Shown here one piece after another: positions 27,364-35,168 of a DNA stretch of 48,740 bases (its first letter is position 1; every line of letters starts with the position of its first letter). This DNA is from Rhodoferax sp. (GTDB taxonomy: Bacteria > Pseudomonadota > Gammaproteobacteria > Burkholderiales > Burkholderiaceae_C): the NCBI GenBank assembly GCA_031291295.1, contig JARLJI010000220.1:1-48740 (forward strand), written 5' to 3'. Both the position numbers and the translations under genes were made by a program. The notes under the pieces were generated by a model. The model was not told the origin of the DNA, did not search any database, and saw nothing but the letters and a program-made list of their open reading frames with translations.

Positions 27364-28572
27364 TCAACCGTTGGCGCGCTTTTGCAGAATCTCGAACGCC
27401 GGCAAGGTCTTGCCCTCCAGTACTTCGAGAAAGGCGCCGCCGCCGGTCGAGATGTAGTCCACCTGCTTCTCGATGCCGTATTTGGCAATGGCCGCCAGCG
27501 TGTCGCCGCCGCCCGCAATCGAAAACGCCGCGCTTTGCGCAATCGCGCGGGCAATGCCTTCGGTGCCCCTGGCGAACGCGTCGAACTCGAACACGCCGAC
27601 CGGGCCGTTCCAGACAATGGTGCCGGCCGCCATGAGCTGCGCCGCGAGCCGGGCCGTGGTCTGCGGGCCGATGTCGAGGATCAGGTCGTCGTCGGCCACC
27701 TCGGTGGCGGCCTTGACGGTGGCCGGCGCGTCGGCGGCAAAGGTCTTGGCCGTCACCACGTCGGTGGGGATCGGCACCTCGGCGCCGCGCGCCTTCATGA
27801 GCGCCATCACGGCGCGGGCCTCGGCCAACAACTCGCGCTCGGCCAGACTCTTGCCGATGTTCAGACCGCTGGCCAGCATGAAAGTGTTGGCGATGCCACC
27901 GCCCACGATCAGCTGGTCGACATTGGCGGCCAGGGCTTTCAGGATGGTGAGCTTGGTCGACACCTTGGAGCCCGCCACGATCGCCACCAGCGGGCGTTTC
28001 GGGTTGCTCAGCGCACGCGCGATGGCATCCATCTCGGCCGCCAGGAGCGGGCCGGCGCAGGCGATCGGCGCGAATTGGGCGATGCCGTAGGTGCTCGCCT
28101 CGGCCCGGTGCGCCGTGCCAAAGGCATCGTGCACGAAGATGTCGCACAACGCCGCCATCTTGCGTGCCAACGCTTCGTTGTTCTTTTTTTCGCCAGGGTT
28201 GAGGCGGCAGTTCTCCAGCAGCACGACCTGGCCGGGGTTCAGGTCCTTGCCGTGGACCTGGAAGCCATCGACCCAGTTGGCGACCAGCGGCACCTCGCAG
28301 CCCAGCAGCTCGCCCAGGCGCGCCGCCACCGGCGCCAGCGAGTCCCGCGGGTGGAACTCACCCTCGGTCGGGCGTCCGAGGTGCGAGGTCACCATCACGG
28401 CCGCACCGGCTTCCAGCGCCATGCGGATGCAGGCGATGGAGGCGCGAATGCGCGTGTCTTCGGTGATGCGTCCGGCCTCGTCCAGCGGCACGTTGAGGTC
28501 GGCGCGGATAAAGACGCGCCGGCCACGGACTTTGCCCTGGGCGCACAGATCGGAGAAACGGATGAAATTCAT
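27364..28572 (-). CDS. pgk: Phosphoglycerate kinase
   Basis: This enzyme transfers phosphate between 1,3-bisphosphoglycerate and ADP. The protein is 402 residues with the expected motifs: [67 protein letters not shown] and [13 protein letters not shown]. The start at 28572 (MNFIRFSDL) is the family start. It leads the glycolytic run pgk-pyk-fba; a gap (GAPDH) gene is not next to it in this window. Confidence 0.97.
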   Translation of the reverse strand: MNFIRFSDLCAQGKVRGRRVFIRADLNVPLDEAGRITEDTRIRASIACIRMALEAGAAVMVTSHLGRPTEGEFHPRDSLAPVAARLGELLGCEVPLVANWVDGFQVHGKDLNPGQVVLLENCRLNPGEKKNNEALARKMAALCDIFVHDAFGTAHRAEASTYGIAQFAPIACAGPLLAAEMDAIARALSNPKRPLVAIVAGSKVSTKLTILKALAANVDQLIVGGGIANTFMLASGLNIGKSLAERELLAEARAVMALMKARGAEVPIPTDVVTAKTFAADAPATVKAATEVADDDLILDIGPQTTARLAAQLMAAGTIVWNGPVGVFEFDAFARGTEGIARAIAQSAAFSIAGGGDTLAAIAKYGIEKQVDYISTGGGAFLEVLEGKTLPAFEILQKRANG

Positions 28573-28657
28573 GGCAGGACGGGCTCGCAAGGACAAAGGG
28601 ACAGGGCAATCGCCGATTTTAGTGGCAGCGCCGGCGCACTCAGCCCACGCGAGGCCG

Positions 28658-28993
28658 CTACCAGCCCAGCCCCACATGCAGCGGCAAGTACACCGCCATG
28701 CCCACCAGCAGAGTGCCCAGCATGCTGCCGCGCCAGAAAAACCAGAGCGCGCCTGCGACGGCCGAATACAAGCGTGCGTCCTGCCAGGTGTTGACCAGAT
28801 GGCCCTGCGTCATCACGATTTCGGGCACGATCACGGCCGCCAGCGCGGCAATCGGCGCGTAGTGCAGCCCGCGCTGGACCCAGCGCGGCAGGCCCCAGGG
28901 TTTGGCAGAGAGCAGGAAGAACGAGCGCGCCAGCACCGTGACGCAGGCCAGTCCGACGATGGTGGTCAACATCCACAAGTTGGAACTCGTCAA
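28658..28993 (-). CDS. azlD: AzlD-family small membrane protein
   Basis: This protein of about 111 residues has four likely helices and the AzlD pattern ([21 protein letters not shown] near the start, PLHVGLGW at the end). AzlD pairs with AzlC to export branched-chain or other amino acids. The TTG start at 28993 overlaps the azlC stop (TTGA), typical of the pair. The likely alternative start is the ATG eight codons in. Confidence 0.85.
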   Translation of the reverse strand: MTSSNLWMLTTIVGLACVTVLARSFFLLSAKPWGLPRWVQRGLHYAPIAALAAVIVPEIVMTQGHLVNTWQDARLYSAVAGALWFFWRGSMLGTLLVGMAVYLPLHVGLGW

Positions 28994-29736
28994 GCGGCCT
29001 CCCCCGACACGCCCTGGGTATCGGCCGGCGGGCGCGGCTCGAGCAGCAGGCACACGGCCACTGCGGCCGCGATGGCCAGCAGGATATTGAGCTTGAGCGG
29101 CAACGCATAGGCTGCCACGGCCGCGGCGCCGGCGACCCCGGCCGCGACCCGGCGCAAGCGCGTATTCGTCATGGAGCAGGTGATGCCGATCAGCGCGAGG
29201 ATGCCCGCAAAGCCCAGCCCCCAGGCGCTCGGAATCACGTTGGACAGCGCCACGCCGAGCAGGCTGGCGCCGACCCAGCTGACCCAGTTCATGCAGCAAT
29301 TGCCGGCCAGGTAGGCCTCCTGCGCCTTCAGCTGCGCGGCATCGCCGCCGTGCTCGGGAAAGCGCTGCACGAACATCACGTAGCTCAGGTCCGCCGTCAG
29401 GTAGCCGGTGAGCATGCGGCGCCACAGCGGCAGGTGCATCAGGTAGGGCCGCAGGTGCAGGCTGAACACCACGAAGCGCAGGTTCACGCACAGGCCGGTG
29501 GCCAGGATCACCCACATCGGCGCGCCCGCGCTGATCAGGGGAATGGCGGCCAGCTGCGAGCTGCCGGCAAATACGATCAGGCTCATCAGGCAGGCCTGGA
29601 AGTCGCTCATGCCGGAGGTGACCATGGCCACGCCTGTCATCAGGCCCCAGGCGGCAATGCCCCGCGCGATCGGCAGCATCTCGCGCAGGCCCCGACGGAA
29701 CTCGGGGTGGGTGAAGTTGGCGCGCAGGAAAAACAC
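28990..29736 (-). CDS. azlC: AzlC-family branched-chain amino acid permease
   Basis: This inner-membrane protein of 248 residues has the AzlC motifs LMSLIVFAGSSQLAAIPLI and NLRFVVFSLHLRPYL. With AzlD it forms an amino acid exporter; BrnFE is the characterised homologue. The GTG start at 29736 shares a base with the fmt stop (TAGTG), so azlCD are translationally linked to fmt. Methionine is a known substrate of BrnFE-type exporters, but here the substrate is not established. Confidence 0.88.
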   Translation of the reverse strand: MFFLRANFTHPEFRRGLREMLPIARGIAAWGLMTGVAMVTSGMSDFQACLMSLIVFAGSSQLAAIPLISAGAPMWVILATGLCVNLRFVVFSLHLRPYLMHLPLWRRMLTGYLTADLSYVMFVQRFPEHGGDAAQLKAQEAYLAGNCCMNWVSWVGASLLGVALSNVIPSAWGLGFAGILALIGITCSMTNTRLRRVAAGVAGAAAVAAYALPLKLNILLAIAAAVAVCLLLEPRPPADTQGVSGEAA

Positions 29737-30707
29737 TAAGGCGTCAACTGGTCAAAGGCCATGCCGGACTCCAGCGCAAAACCGCGCAGGAAATCGGCGG
29801 CGGCGAGGCGCTTGCCACCGGGGCGTTGCAGCTCGGTCACGCGCAGCACGCCGGCGCCGCAGGCAACGTGCACGCCACCCTCATTTGCAGACAAAATCGT
29901 GCCGAAGCCCTTGTCAGGTATAGGCAGTTCACTATCAATTTCAGAGTGCCACAGTTTCAGGGTTTCGCCACGGAACTGGCTGAAAGCGCCCGGAAACGGG
30001 TCGAACGCGCGGATGCGCCGTGCAATCACCGGCGCTGGTTGCGACCAGTCGATCGCCGCCTCATGCTTGTCGATCTTGTGCGCATAGGTCACGCCGGCGG
30101 CAGGTTGCGGGACCGGTTGAAGGCCAGCGCCGGCGGCCAGCGCCAGTGTCTCGACCATCAGCCGCCCCCCGAGCAGCGCCAGCGTGTCGTGCAGGCTGCC
30201 GGTGGTGTCCTGCGGCGTGATCGGCACGCGCGCCACGCGCAGCATGTCGCCGGTGTCGAGCCCGGCGTCCATCTGCATGATGGTGACCCCGGTCTCGGTG
30301 TCGCCGGCCTCGACGGCGCGATGGATCGGCGCCGCGCCGCGCCAGCGCGGCAGCAGCGAGGCGTGGATGTTGAAGCACCCCAAACGCGGTATGCCCAGCA
30401 CCCACTGCGGCAGGATCAGCCCGTAGGCGGCCACGACCATCGCATCGGCCTGCGCCGCTTCGATGGCCGCACATGCCGCCGCCGCGTCCTGCGGGTAGTT
30501 GCCATCGAGGCGCAGGCTGCGCGGCTGCGCCACGGCGATCCCGTTGTCCAGCGCGAACTGCTTGACGGGCGAGGCGTGCAGCTTCAGGCCGCGCCCGGCC
30601 GGACGGTCGGGCTGCGTCAGCACCAGCGCGATCTGGTGGCCGGCGGCAACCAACTGCTGCAGGGCCACACGGGCAAATTCGGGGGTACCGGCAAAGATCA
30701 GGCGCAT
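29736..30707 (-). CDS. fmt: Methionyl-tRNA formyltransferase
   Basis: Fmt formylates initiator Met-tRNA using 10-formyltetrahydrofolate. The 323-residue protein has [16 protein letters not shown] at the start and the active-site block [20 protein letters not shown] near residues 108-127. The C-terminal tRNA-binding OB-like domain (about 210-323) carries a palindromic element copy encoding around 19 residues (near [19 protein letters not shown]). It lies near def, its functional partner, with a lipoprotein gene between. Confidence 0.96.
   Translation of the reverse strand: MRLIFAGTPEFARVALQQLVAAGHQIALVLTQPDRPAGRGLKLHASPVKQFALDNGIAVAQPRSLRLDGNYPQDAAAACAAIEAAQADAMVVAAYGLILPQWVLGIPRLGCFNIHASLLPRWRGAAPIHRAVEAGDTETGVTIMQMDAGLDTGDMLRVARVPITPQDTTGSLHDTLALLGGRLMVETLALAAGAGLQPVPQPAAGVTYAHKIDKHEAAIDWSQPAPVIARRIRAFDPFPGAFSQFRGETLKLWHSEIDSELPIPDKGFGTILSANEGGVHVACGAGVLRVTELQRPGGKRLAAADFLRGFALESGMAFDQLTP
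29892..29950 (-). repeat. Palindromic element copy 6, inside fmt
   Basis: On the coding strand it reads CACTCTGAAATTGATAGTG (head), ACCTGACAAGGGCTTCGGCA, then ATTTTGT. It is sense but in a different frame from copies 1, 3, 5 and 8. It lies in the C-terminal domain, likely at a surface loop. Confidence 0.7.
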
Positions 30708-30757
30708 CGATCAGGAGGTCAGGTGGGTCGGGCCGCCAAAGGCGGCAGGCTCAAAGC

Positions 30758-31243
30758 TTAACGCCTGGTGCGGTTGGGTGCGTTGAAGAACTCCATGCCC
30801 TGCTGGGTGCGCCCGACCCGGCCGGCACGGTCGAAATAGACCCAGTAGAACATGCCGCCGTCGCCTTGCCAGCGGTAGGTCCAGACATCGCCGTCCCAGG
30901 TCGCCACGTGGTCGATCAATGCGGGCGGGCCGAATTCGCGCAGCACGTCGGCGCGGCTCCAGCCGGGCTGGATTCGGGCCAAATCGGTGGCCGTCAAGAC
31001 CTGGCGTGCCTGCAGCACATGGCCCGAGGCATCGAGGTCCACCATGGTGGCGGTCTGCCCGGCCGGCTGGCTCGAGTACTGCAGCCGTTCACCGGTCGGC
31101 AGCGCCACCACCGCGGTCGGCGTGCCCAGGCGCGACAGCACCTCGGCACGGCTCATGCCGGGCTGCACGGAGGGGGCCCAAATCGCGCAGCCCGCGAGCA
31201 GCAGGCCGACCCCGACTGACAACGCCGGCTTGCGCACGTGCAT
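30758..31243 (-). CDS. Lipoprotein with two BamE/SmpA-like repeats
   Basis: This 161-residue lipoprotein (LLLAGC lipobox, Cys at about 19) has two related halves, each starting with a BamE-like motif: QPGMSRAEVLSRLGTP and QPGWSRADVLREFGPP, each followed by beta-strand segments. BamE is an outer-membrane assembly lipoprotein with a single such unit, so this is a duplicated relative rather than BamE itself. The start at 31243 has GGAGG at ideal spacing. It lies between fmt and def; the role is unknown. Confidence 0.82.
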   Translation of the reverse strand: MHVRKPALSVGVGLLLAGCAIWAPSVQPGMSRAEVLSRLGTPTAVVALPTGERLQYSSQPAGQTATMVDLDASGHVLQARQVLTATDLARIQPGWSRADVLREFGPPALIDHVATWDGDVWTYRWQGDGGMFYWVYFDRAGRVGRTQQGMEFFNAPNRTRR

Positions 31244-31277
31244 GAGCGCCTCCTGTAAAACGGGTGCGCGCCGCAGA

Positions 31278-31790
31278 TCAGACCTTTTCCGCTTCGCGCT
31301 TGGCTTTGAGCATCTTGGTCTTGATCCGGTTCCGCTTGAGCGGCGACAGATATTCGACAAACACCTTGCCCACCAGGTGGTCCATCTCATGCTGGATGCA
31401 CACGGCCAGCATGCCCTCGGCCTCGATCGTGTGCGCCTCGCCCTGATCGTTCAGCGCCGTCACCTTGACCGCGGCAGCGCGCTCCACGCCGTCGTAGATG
31501 CCGGGCACCGACAGGCAGCCCTCGTCGCTGACATGGCGCTCGGCACTGGCCCAGAGGATTTCGGGGTTGATCAGTACCAGCGGCTGGTTGCGCTCGTCGG
31601 ACACGTCGATCACGATCAGGCGCTCGTGCACGTCGATTTGCGTGGCGGCCAGGCCGATGCCCTGCGCCTCGTACATGGTCTGCTGCATGTCGGCGATCAG
31701 GGTCTTGATGCGCGCGTCGACCGCGCGCACCGGCTTGGCCACCGTATGCAGCCGGGGGTCGGGGTAACAAAGAATGGGAAGTAAAGCCAT
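31278..31790 (-). CDS. def: Peptide deformylase
   Basis: This metalloenzyme removes the N-formyl group from nascent proteins. The three signature motifs are intact: GIGLAATQ (44-51), EGCLSVP (90-96) and QHEMDH (133-138), giving the Cys and two His metal ligands and the catalytic Glu. The length of 170 residues is typical. It is the first gene of a def-lipoprotein-fmt-azlC-azlD run and diverges from the LysM protein gene, with about 190 bases between. Confidence 0.97.
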   Translation of the reverse strand: MALLPILCYPDPRLHTVAKPVRAVDARIKTLIADMQQTMYEAQGIGLAATQIDVHERLIVIDVSDERNQPLVLINPEILWASAERHVSDEGCLSVPGIYDGVERAAAVKVTALNDQGEAHTIEAEGMLAVCIQHEMDHLVGKVFVEYLSPLKRNRIKTKMLKAKREAEKV

Positions 31791-31983
31791 GGAATCTCGA
31801 AATAGGTGTCTCTATTTTCGCTACTTTTGCCGCCGCCGGCCATTGCAAAAGCCAATAAACGTTGCCCAATCAAGGGCTTGAGTGCAGAATCAACCGCGAT
31901 TTATCAAGATTTTCGCCGGGTTTTCTGCCACGCGCAGACAGCCCGATTCAGTCCCCTTTGCGGCGTCCGTGATGCAGAAAAAT

Positions 31984-33225
31984 ATGAAACACATGATGGC
32001 GGGAACGAACACGGCAACCACCACGCTGAAAATCCGGGCCCCCCTGCTGGCCCTTACCGCCCTCGCAAGCCTGTGGCTCGCAGCGCCCGCGCAGGCCCAG
32101 ACCCAGCCCCAGAATTACCCGGTCACTCCCGCGCAGCGGGCCACGGCCCAGCAGGTGGCGCAGGCCGGCGTGCCGATTGGCGAACTCGCGCCGAACGCGC
32201 CCGACAGCTACACCGTGAAACGCGGCGACACGCTGTGGGCGATCTCGGGGCTGTATCTCAAGCGCCCGTGGCGCTGGCCCGAGTTGTGGGGCATGAACCT
32301 GCAGGAAATCCGCAACCCGAACCTCATCTACCCCGGCCAGAACCTGTACCTCGACAAGTCCAACGGCCGGGCCCAGCTGCGCATGGGCCGGGCCGAGAAC
32401 GGTGCCATGGATACGGTGCGCCTGTCGCCGCACACCCGCTATGAAACGCTGGCCGGCAATGCCCTGCCGACGCTGCGCTCCGACCTGATCGAGCCGTTCC
32501 TGGCCGAGCCCGTCATCATTGATGAAAATGGCCTGGCGCATGCGCCCCGCATCGTCGCGACCCAGGAAAACCGCGTGCTGCTGACGCGCGGCGACCGCGC
32601 CTATGCGCGCGGCGATGCCACCTCACCGCTGCAGGATGATCAGGGCAAACCCTCCGAATTCCGTGTGTTCCGCAACGCCACCCCTTTGAAGGACCCGGAC
32701 ACTGGCGCTGTGCTGGGCTACGAGGCGCAATACCTTGGCAAGGCGCGTCTGGTGCGCGGCGAATCGACCTCCGCTGCCGACAGCGATGGCAAGGCACAGG
32801 CCGACATCGTGCCGGCCACCATCGACATCGTCTCCACCAAGGAAGAAATTCGCGTCGGCGACCGCCTGTTGCCCGAGCCGCCGCGCCAATTCCTCAGCTA
32901 CACCCCGCACGCCCCGCAGGGCAAGGTGACGGGGCGCATCGTGTCGGTGTACGGCAGCGCCGTGGTGAATGCGGCACAAAACCAGGTGGTGGTGATCAAC
33001 CGCGGCACCAGCGACGGCATGGAGAGCGGCGACGTGCTGGCCATCCTGAAAGACGGCCAGCGTCTGGTGGACCCCACCGACCCGGCCAAGGCGCATATCA
33101 AACTGCCCGATGAGCGCAACGGCCTGCTGATGGTGTTTCGCCCGTTCGAAAAGCTGTCTTATGCGCTGATCCTGGAGATCACCGATGGCGTGAAGGTCGG
33201 CGACCGCGTCGTCAACCCGCGCTAG
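31984..33225 (+). CDS. LysM-domain exported protein
   Basis: This protein has a signal peptide (hydrophobic LLALTALASLWLAAPAQAQ after a long n-region). A LysM domain follows at about 75-120 (YTVKRGDTLWAISGLYL ... NPNLIYPGQNLYL), which should bind peptidoglycan. The C-terminal part (about 130-413) matches proteins commonly found before dprA in betaproteobacteria and includes a repeated ...VGDRLL and KVGDRVV pattern. Three starts are possible (GTG 31882, ATG 31972, ATG 31984); the last gives the most normal signal peptide. Its position before dprA and diverging from def is conserved in related bacteria. Confidence 0.88.
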   Translation: MKHMMAGTNTATTTLKIRAPLLALTALASLWLAAPAQAQTQPQNYPVTPAQRATAQQVAQAGVPIGELAPNAPDSYTVKRGDTLWAISGLYLKRPWRWPELWGMNLQEIRNPNLIYPGQNLYLDKSNGRAQLRMGRAENGAMDTVRLSPHTRYETLAGNALPTLRSDLIEPFLAEPVIIDENGLAHAPRIVATQENRVLLTRGDRAYARGDATSPLQDDQGKPSEFRVFRNATPLKDPDTGAVLGYEAQYLGKARLVRGESTSAADSDGKAQADIVPATIDIVSTKEEIRVGDRLLPEPPRQFLSYTPHAPQGKVTGRIVSVYGSAVVNAAQNQVVVINRGTSDGMESGDVLAILKDGQRLVDPTDPAKAHIKLPDERNGLLMVFRPFEKLSYALILEITDGVKVGDRVVNPR

Positions 33226-33281
33226 GGATGTTCGCCTTCCCCTGCACGGCCGCGCCTGCGGCCTGATCGGCCCCACGCCCC

Positions 33282-34484
33282 ATGGAACGCGACGAACTCG
33301 CCGCCTGGCTCAGGCTCACACTCACCCCCGGCGTGGGCAACGCCGGCGCGCGCAAGCTGCTGGCCGCCTTCGGGCTGCCGCAGGCGGTGTTCGAGCAGTC
33401 CGCCACGGCGCTGCGCCAGGTGGTCAGTGCCACGCAAGCCGGCGCGCTGCTGACCGAGCCGCCCGAGCTGGCCGCCCAACTCGACGCCACCTGGGAGTGG
33501 CTGCACGCCGCGGCACCGGGCACGCGGCGCCAGGTGCTGGCGCTGGGGGATGCCGACTATCCGCAGTCCCTGCTGACGATCGAAGATCCGCCGTTGATGC
33601 TGTACCTGCTCGGCGCCGCGAATCTTGAAGAAAATCGGGCACCAGCCCATACGGCACCTTCACAGTCAGCTATAAATTTAATAGCTAACGATCTGCGGCG
33701 CAGTCTGGCCATTGTCGGCAGCCGCAACCCGACGCCGCAGGGCGCTATCCACGCGCGCCAGTTTGCCCGGGCCTTCAGCGAAGCGGGCCTGACGGTGATC
33801 TCGGGGCTGGCGCTGGGGATCGATGGCGAAGCGCATTTGGGCGCGCTGGAAGGCGCGGCGGCGGGAGGCCAGCGACTGGCCACCGTGGCGGTCGTCGGCA
33901 CCGGGCTGGACCGGGTGTATCCCAAAAAGCATCTGGAACTGGCGCACCGGATTGCGCAGCACGGACTGATCATCAGCGAGTTTCCGATCGGCACGCCGCC
34001 GCTGGCGGCCAACTTTCCCAAGCGCAACCGCATCCTGGCCGGACTGGCCCAGGGCACGCTGGTGGTGGAGGCGGCGCTGCAGTCGGGCTCGCTGATCACC
34101 GCCCGGCTCGCTGCCGAGCAGGGCAAGGAGGTGTTTGCCATTCCGGGCTCGATTGCCTCCACCCAGTCGCGCGGCTGCCACGCACTGATCAAGCAGGGCG
34201 CCAAGCTGGTCGAGACGGCGCAGGATGTGCTCGAAGAACTCCGGTTCCCGGACGCTATCAACAACATAGCGCCTGTCGCAGACAGAACGGGGCCTGAGAG
34301 CCAGGATCCCTCACGACAAAGCCTGCTCAAACAGATGGGTTACGACCCCGTCAGCCTGGACGCTCTGCAAGCCCGGACCGGGCTGGCGACGGCGCAGCTG
34401 CAGGCTCAATTGCTCGAACTGGAGCTCGACGGCCAGGTAGCGCGGCTGCCCGGCGGCCTGTTCCAGCGCATGGGGCGAGCCTGA
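33282..34484 (+). CDS. dprA: DNA-processing protein DprA (Smf)
   Basis: DprA loads RecA onto incoming single-stranded DNA during natural transformation. The 400-residue protein has an N-terminal helical region (1-100), the Rossmann-like core (about 140-330: LAIVGSRNPTPQGAIHARQFA, SGLALGIDGEAHLGAL, FPKRNRILAGLA, PGSIASTQSRGCHALIKQGA) and a C-terminal winged-helix domain (about 345-400). Two palindromic element copies are embedded: one between the N-terminal region and core, the other between core and winged helix, so both fall at domain junctions. Confidence 0.95.
   Translation: MERDELAAWLRLTLTPGVGNAGARKLLAAFGLPQAVFEQSATALRQVVSATQAGALLTEPPELAAQLDATWEWLHAAAPGTRRQVLALGDADYPQSLLTIEDPPLMLYLLGAANLEENRAPAHTAPSQSAINLIANDLRRSLAIVGSRNPTPQGAIHARQFARAFSEAGLTVISGLALGIDGEAHLGALEGAAAGGQRLATVAVVGTGLDRVYPKKHLELAHRIAQHGLIISEFPIGTPPLAANFPKRNRILAGLAQGTLVVEAALQSGSLITARLAAEQGKEVFAIPGSIASTQSRGCHALIKQGAKLVETAQDVLEELRFPDAINNIAPVADRTGPESQDPSRQSLLKQMGYDPVSLDALQARTGLATAQLQAQLLELELDGQVARLPGGLFQRMGRA
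33630..33687 (-). repeat. Palindromic element copy 7, inside dprA (first linker)
   Basis: It is reverse oriented: AAAATCGGGCACCAGCCC tail end, then the head palindrome AGCTATAAATTTAATAGCT. It is read antisense as ENRAPAHTAPSQSAINLIAN, the same antisense frame as copy 4 in purK. Confidence 0.8.
34254..34304 (+). repeat. Palindromic element copy 8, inside dprA (second linker)
   Basis: The head is GCTATCAACAACATAGC, then CGCAGACAGAACGGGGCCTGAGAGCC. It is sense, read as AINNIAPVADRTGPES in the frame also used by copies 1, 3 and 5. It lies before the C-terminal winged helix. Confidence 0.75.
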
Positions 34485-34542
34485 TCGCGGGCGCCACGGA
34501 CCGGCTCGCCCGCCTGCCGGGCTTCTGCGCTATATTGGGGTC

Positions 34543-35043
34543 ATGTTTGAAGTGCTCGTATTCGTCTACGAAAATTACTGGCGAGGCGACGCGTGCCCCG
34601 AGTTGCGGCAACTCGGGCGCAAACTGAGCATCGTCGGCTTCGAGGAAGACGAGATTGCGCAGGCTCTGGTCTGGCTCGATGGCCTGAACCTGGCCGCCCA
34701 GGGTGCGCAGATGGGCGCCGCTCTGGCCGAGCCCGCCACCTCCGCGACCACCGCCGCGCCGCGCCCGTCACCCAGCAGCATGCGGGTGTATTCGGTGGCC
34801 GAGCAGGATCATCTGGGCGCGCAATGCCTGGGATTTATCAGTTTTCTCGAATCGTCGGGAGTGCTGCCCGCGCACATGCGCGAAATCGTGCTGGACCGCG
34901 CGATGGCCGCGCCCGGCGACCCGGTCTCGCTGGACGACCTCAAGATCATCGTGCTGATGGTTTATTGGCATTTTGGCGAGGAGCCCGACTCGCTGGTGCT
35001 CGATGAACTGTGCGACGACGCGTCGGGTCGGTTGGCGCACTAG
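34543..35043 (+). CDS. smg: Smg family protein (DUF494)
   Basis: This 166-residue protein starts MFEVLVFVYENYWRG, the hallmark of Smg, encoded next to dprA (smf) in many proteobacteria. The middle (about 65-80) is an Ala/Pro/Ser linker; the second half contains EQDHLGAQCLGFISFLESSGVL and LKIIVLMVYWHFGEEPD. The function is not established; conserved linkage suggests a role related to DprA or topoisomerase-linked neighbours. It follows dprA by about 60 bases. Confidence 0.92.
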   Translation: MFEVLVFVYENYWRGDACPELRQLGRKLSIVGFEEDEIAQALVWLDGLNLAAQGAQMGAALAEPATSATTAAPRPSPSSMRVYSVAEQDHLGAQCLGFISFLESSGVLPAHMREIVLDRAMAAPGDPVSLDDLKIIVLMVYWHFGEEPDSLVLDELCDDASGRLAH

Positions 35044-35165
35044 AAGGCCCCCACGCTTGTCGCTGCGCGTACTGCGCTGCCCCCCGAGGGGGCTGAACTT
35101 GCTCGGGGCGGCCCTTCGCGGCGTTCGCCGGCCCGCACACCCTGCGCCGCTCAAGAGCTGCGGCC
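35044..35165. repeat. GC-rich intergenic repeat in the smg / DUF1631 gap
   Basis: The stretch contains GCGCTGCCCCCCGAGGGGGC (hairpin CCCCC/GGGGG) followed by CTCGGGGCGGCCCTTCGCGGCG. I recognise this as a dispersed intergenic sequence type of Comamonadaceae, from memory. It sits between two convergent genes and its hairpins could act as a transcription barrier. It does not look coding. Confidence 0.5.
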
Positions 35166-35168
35166 TTT

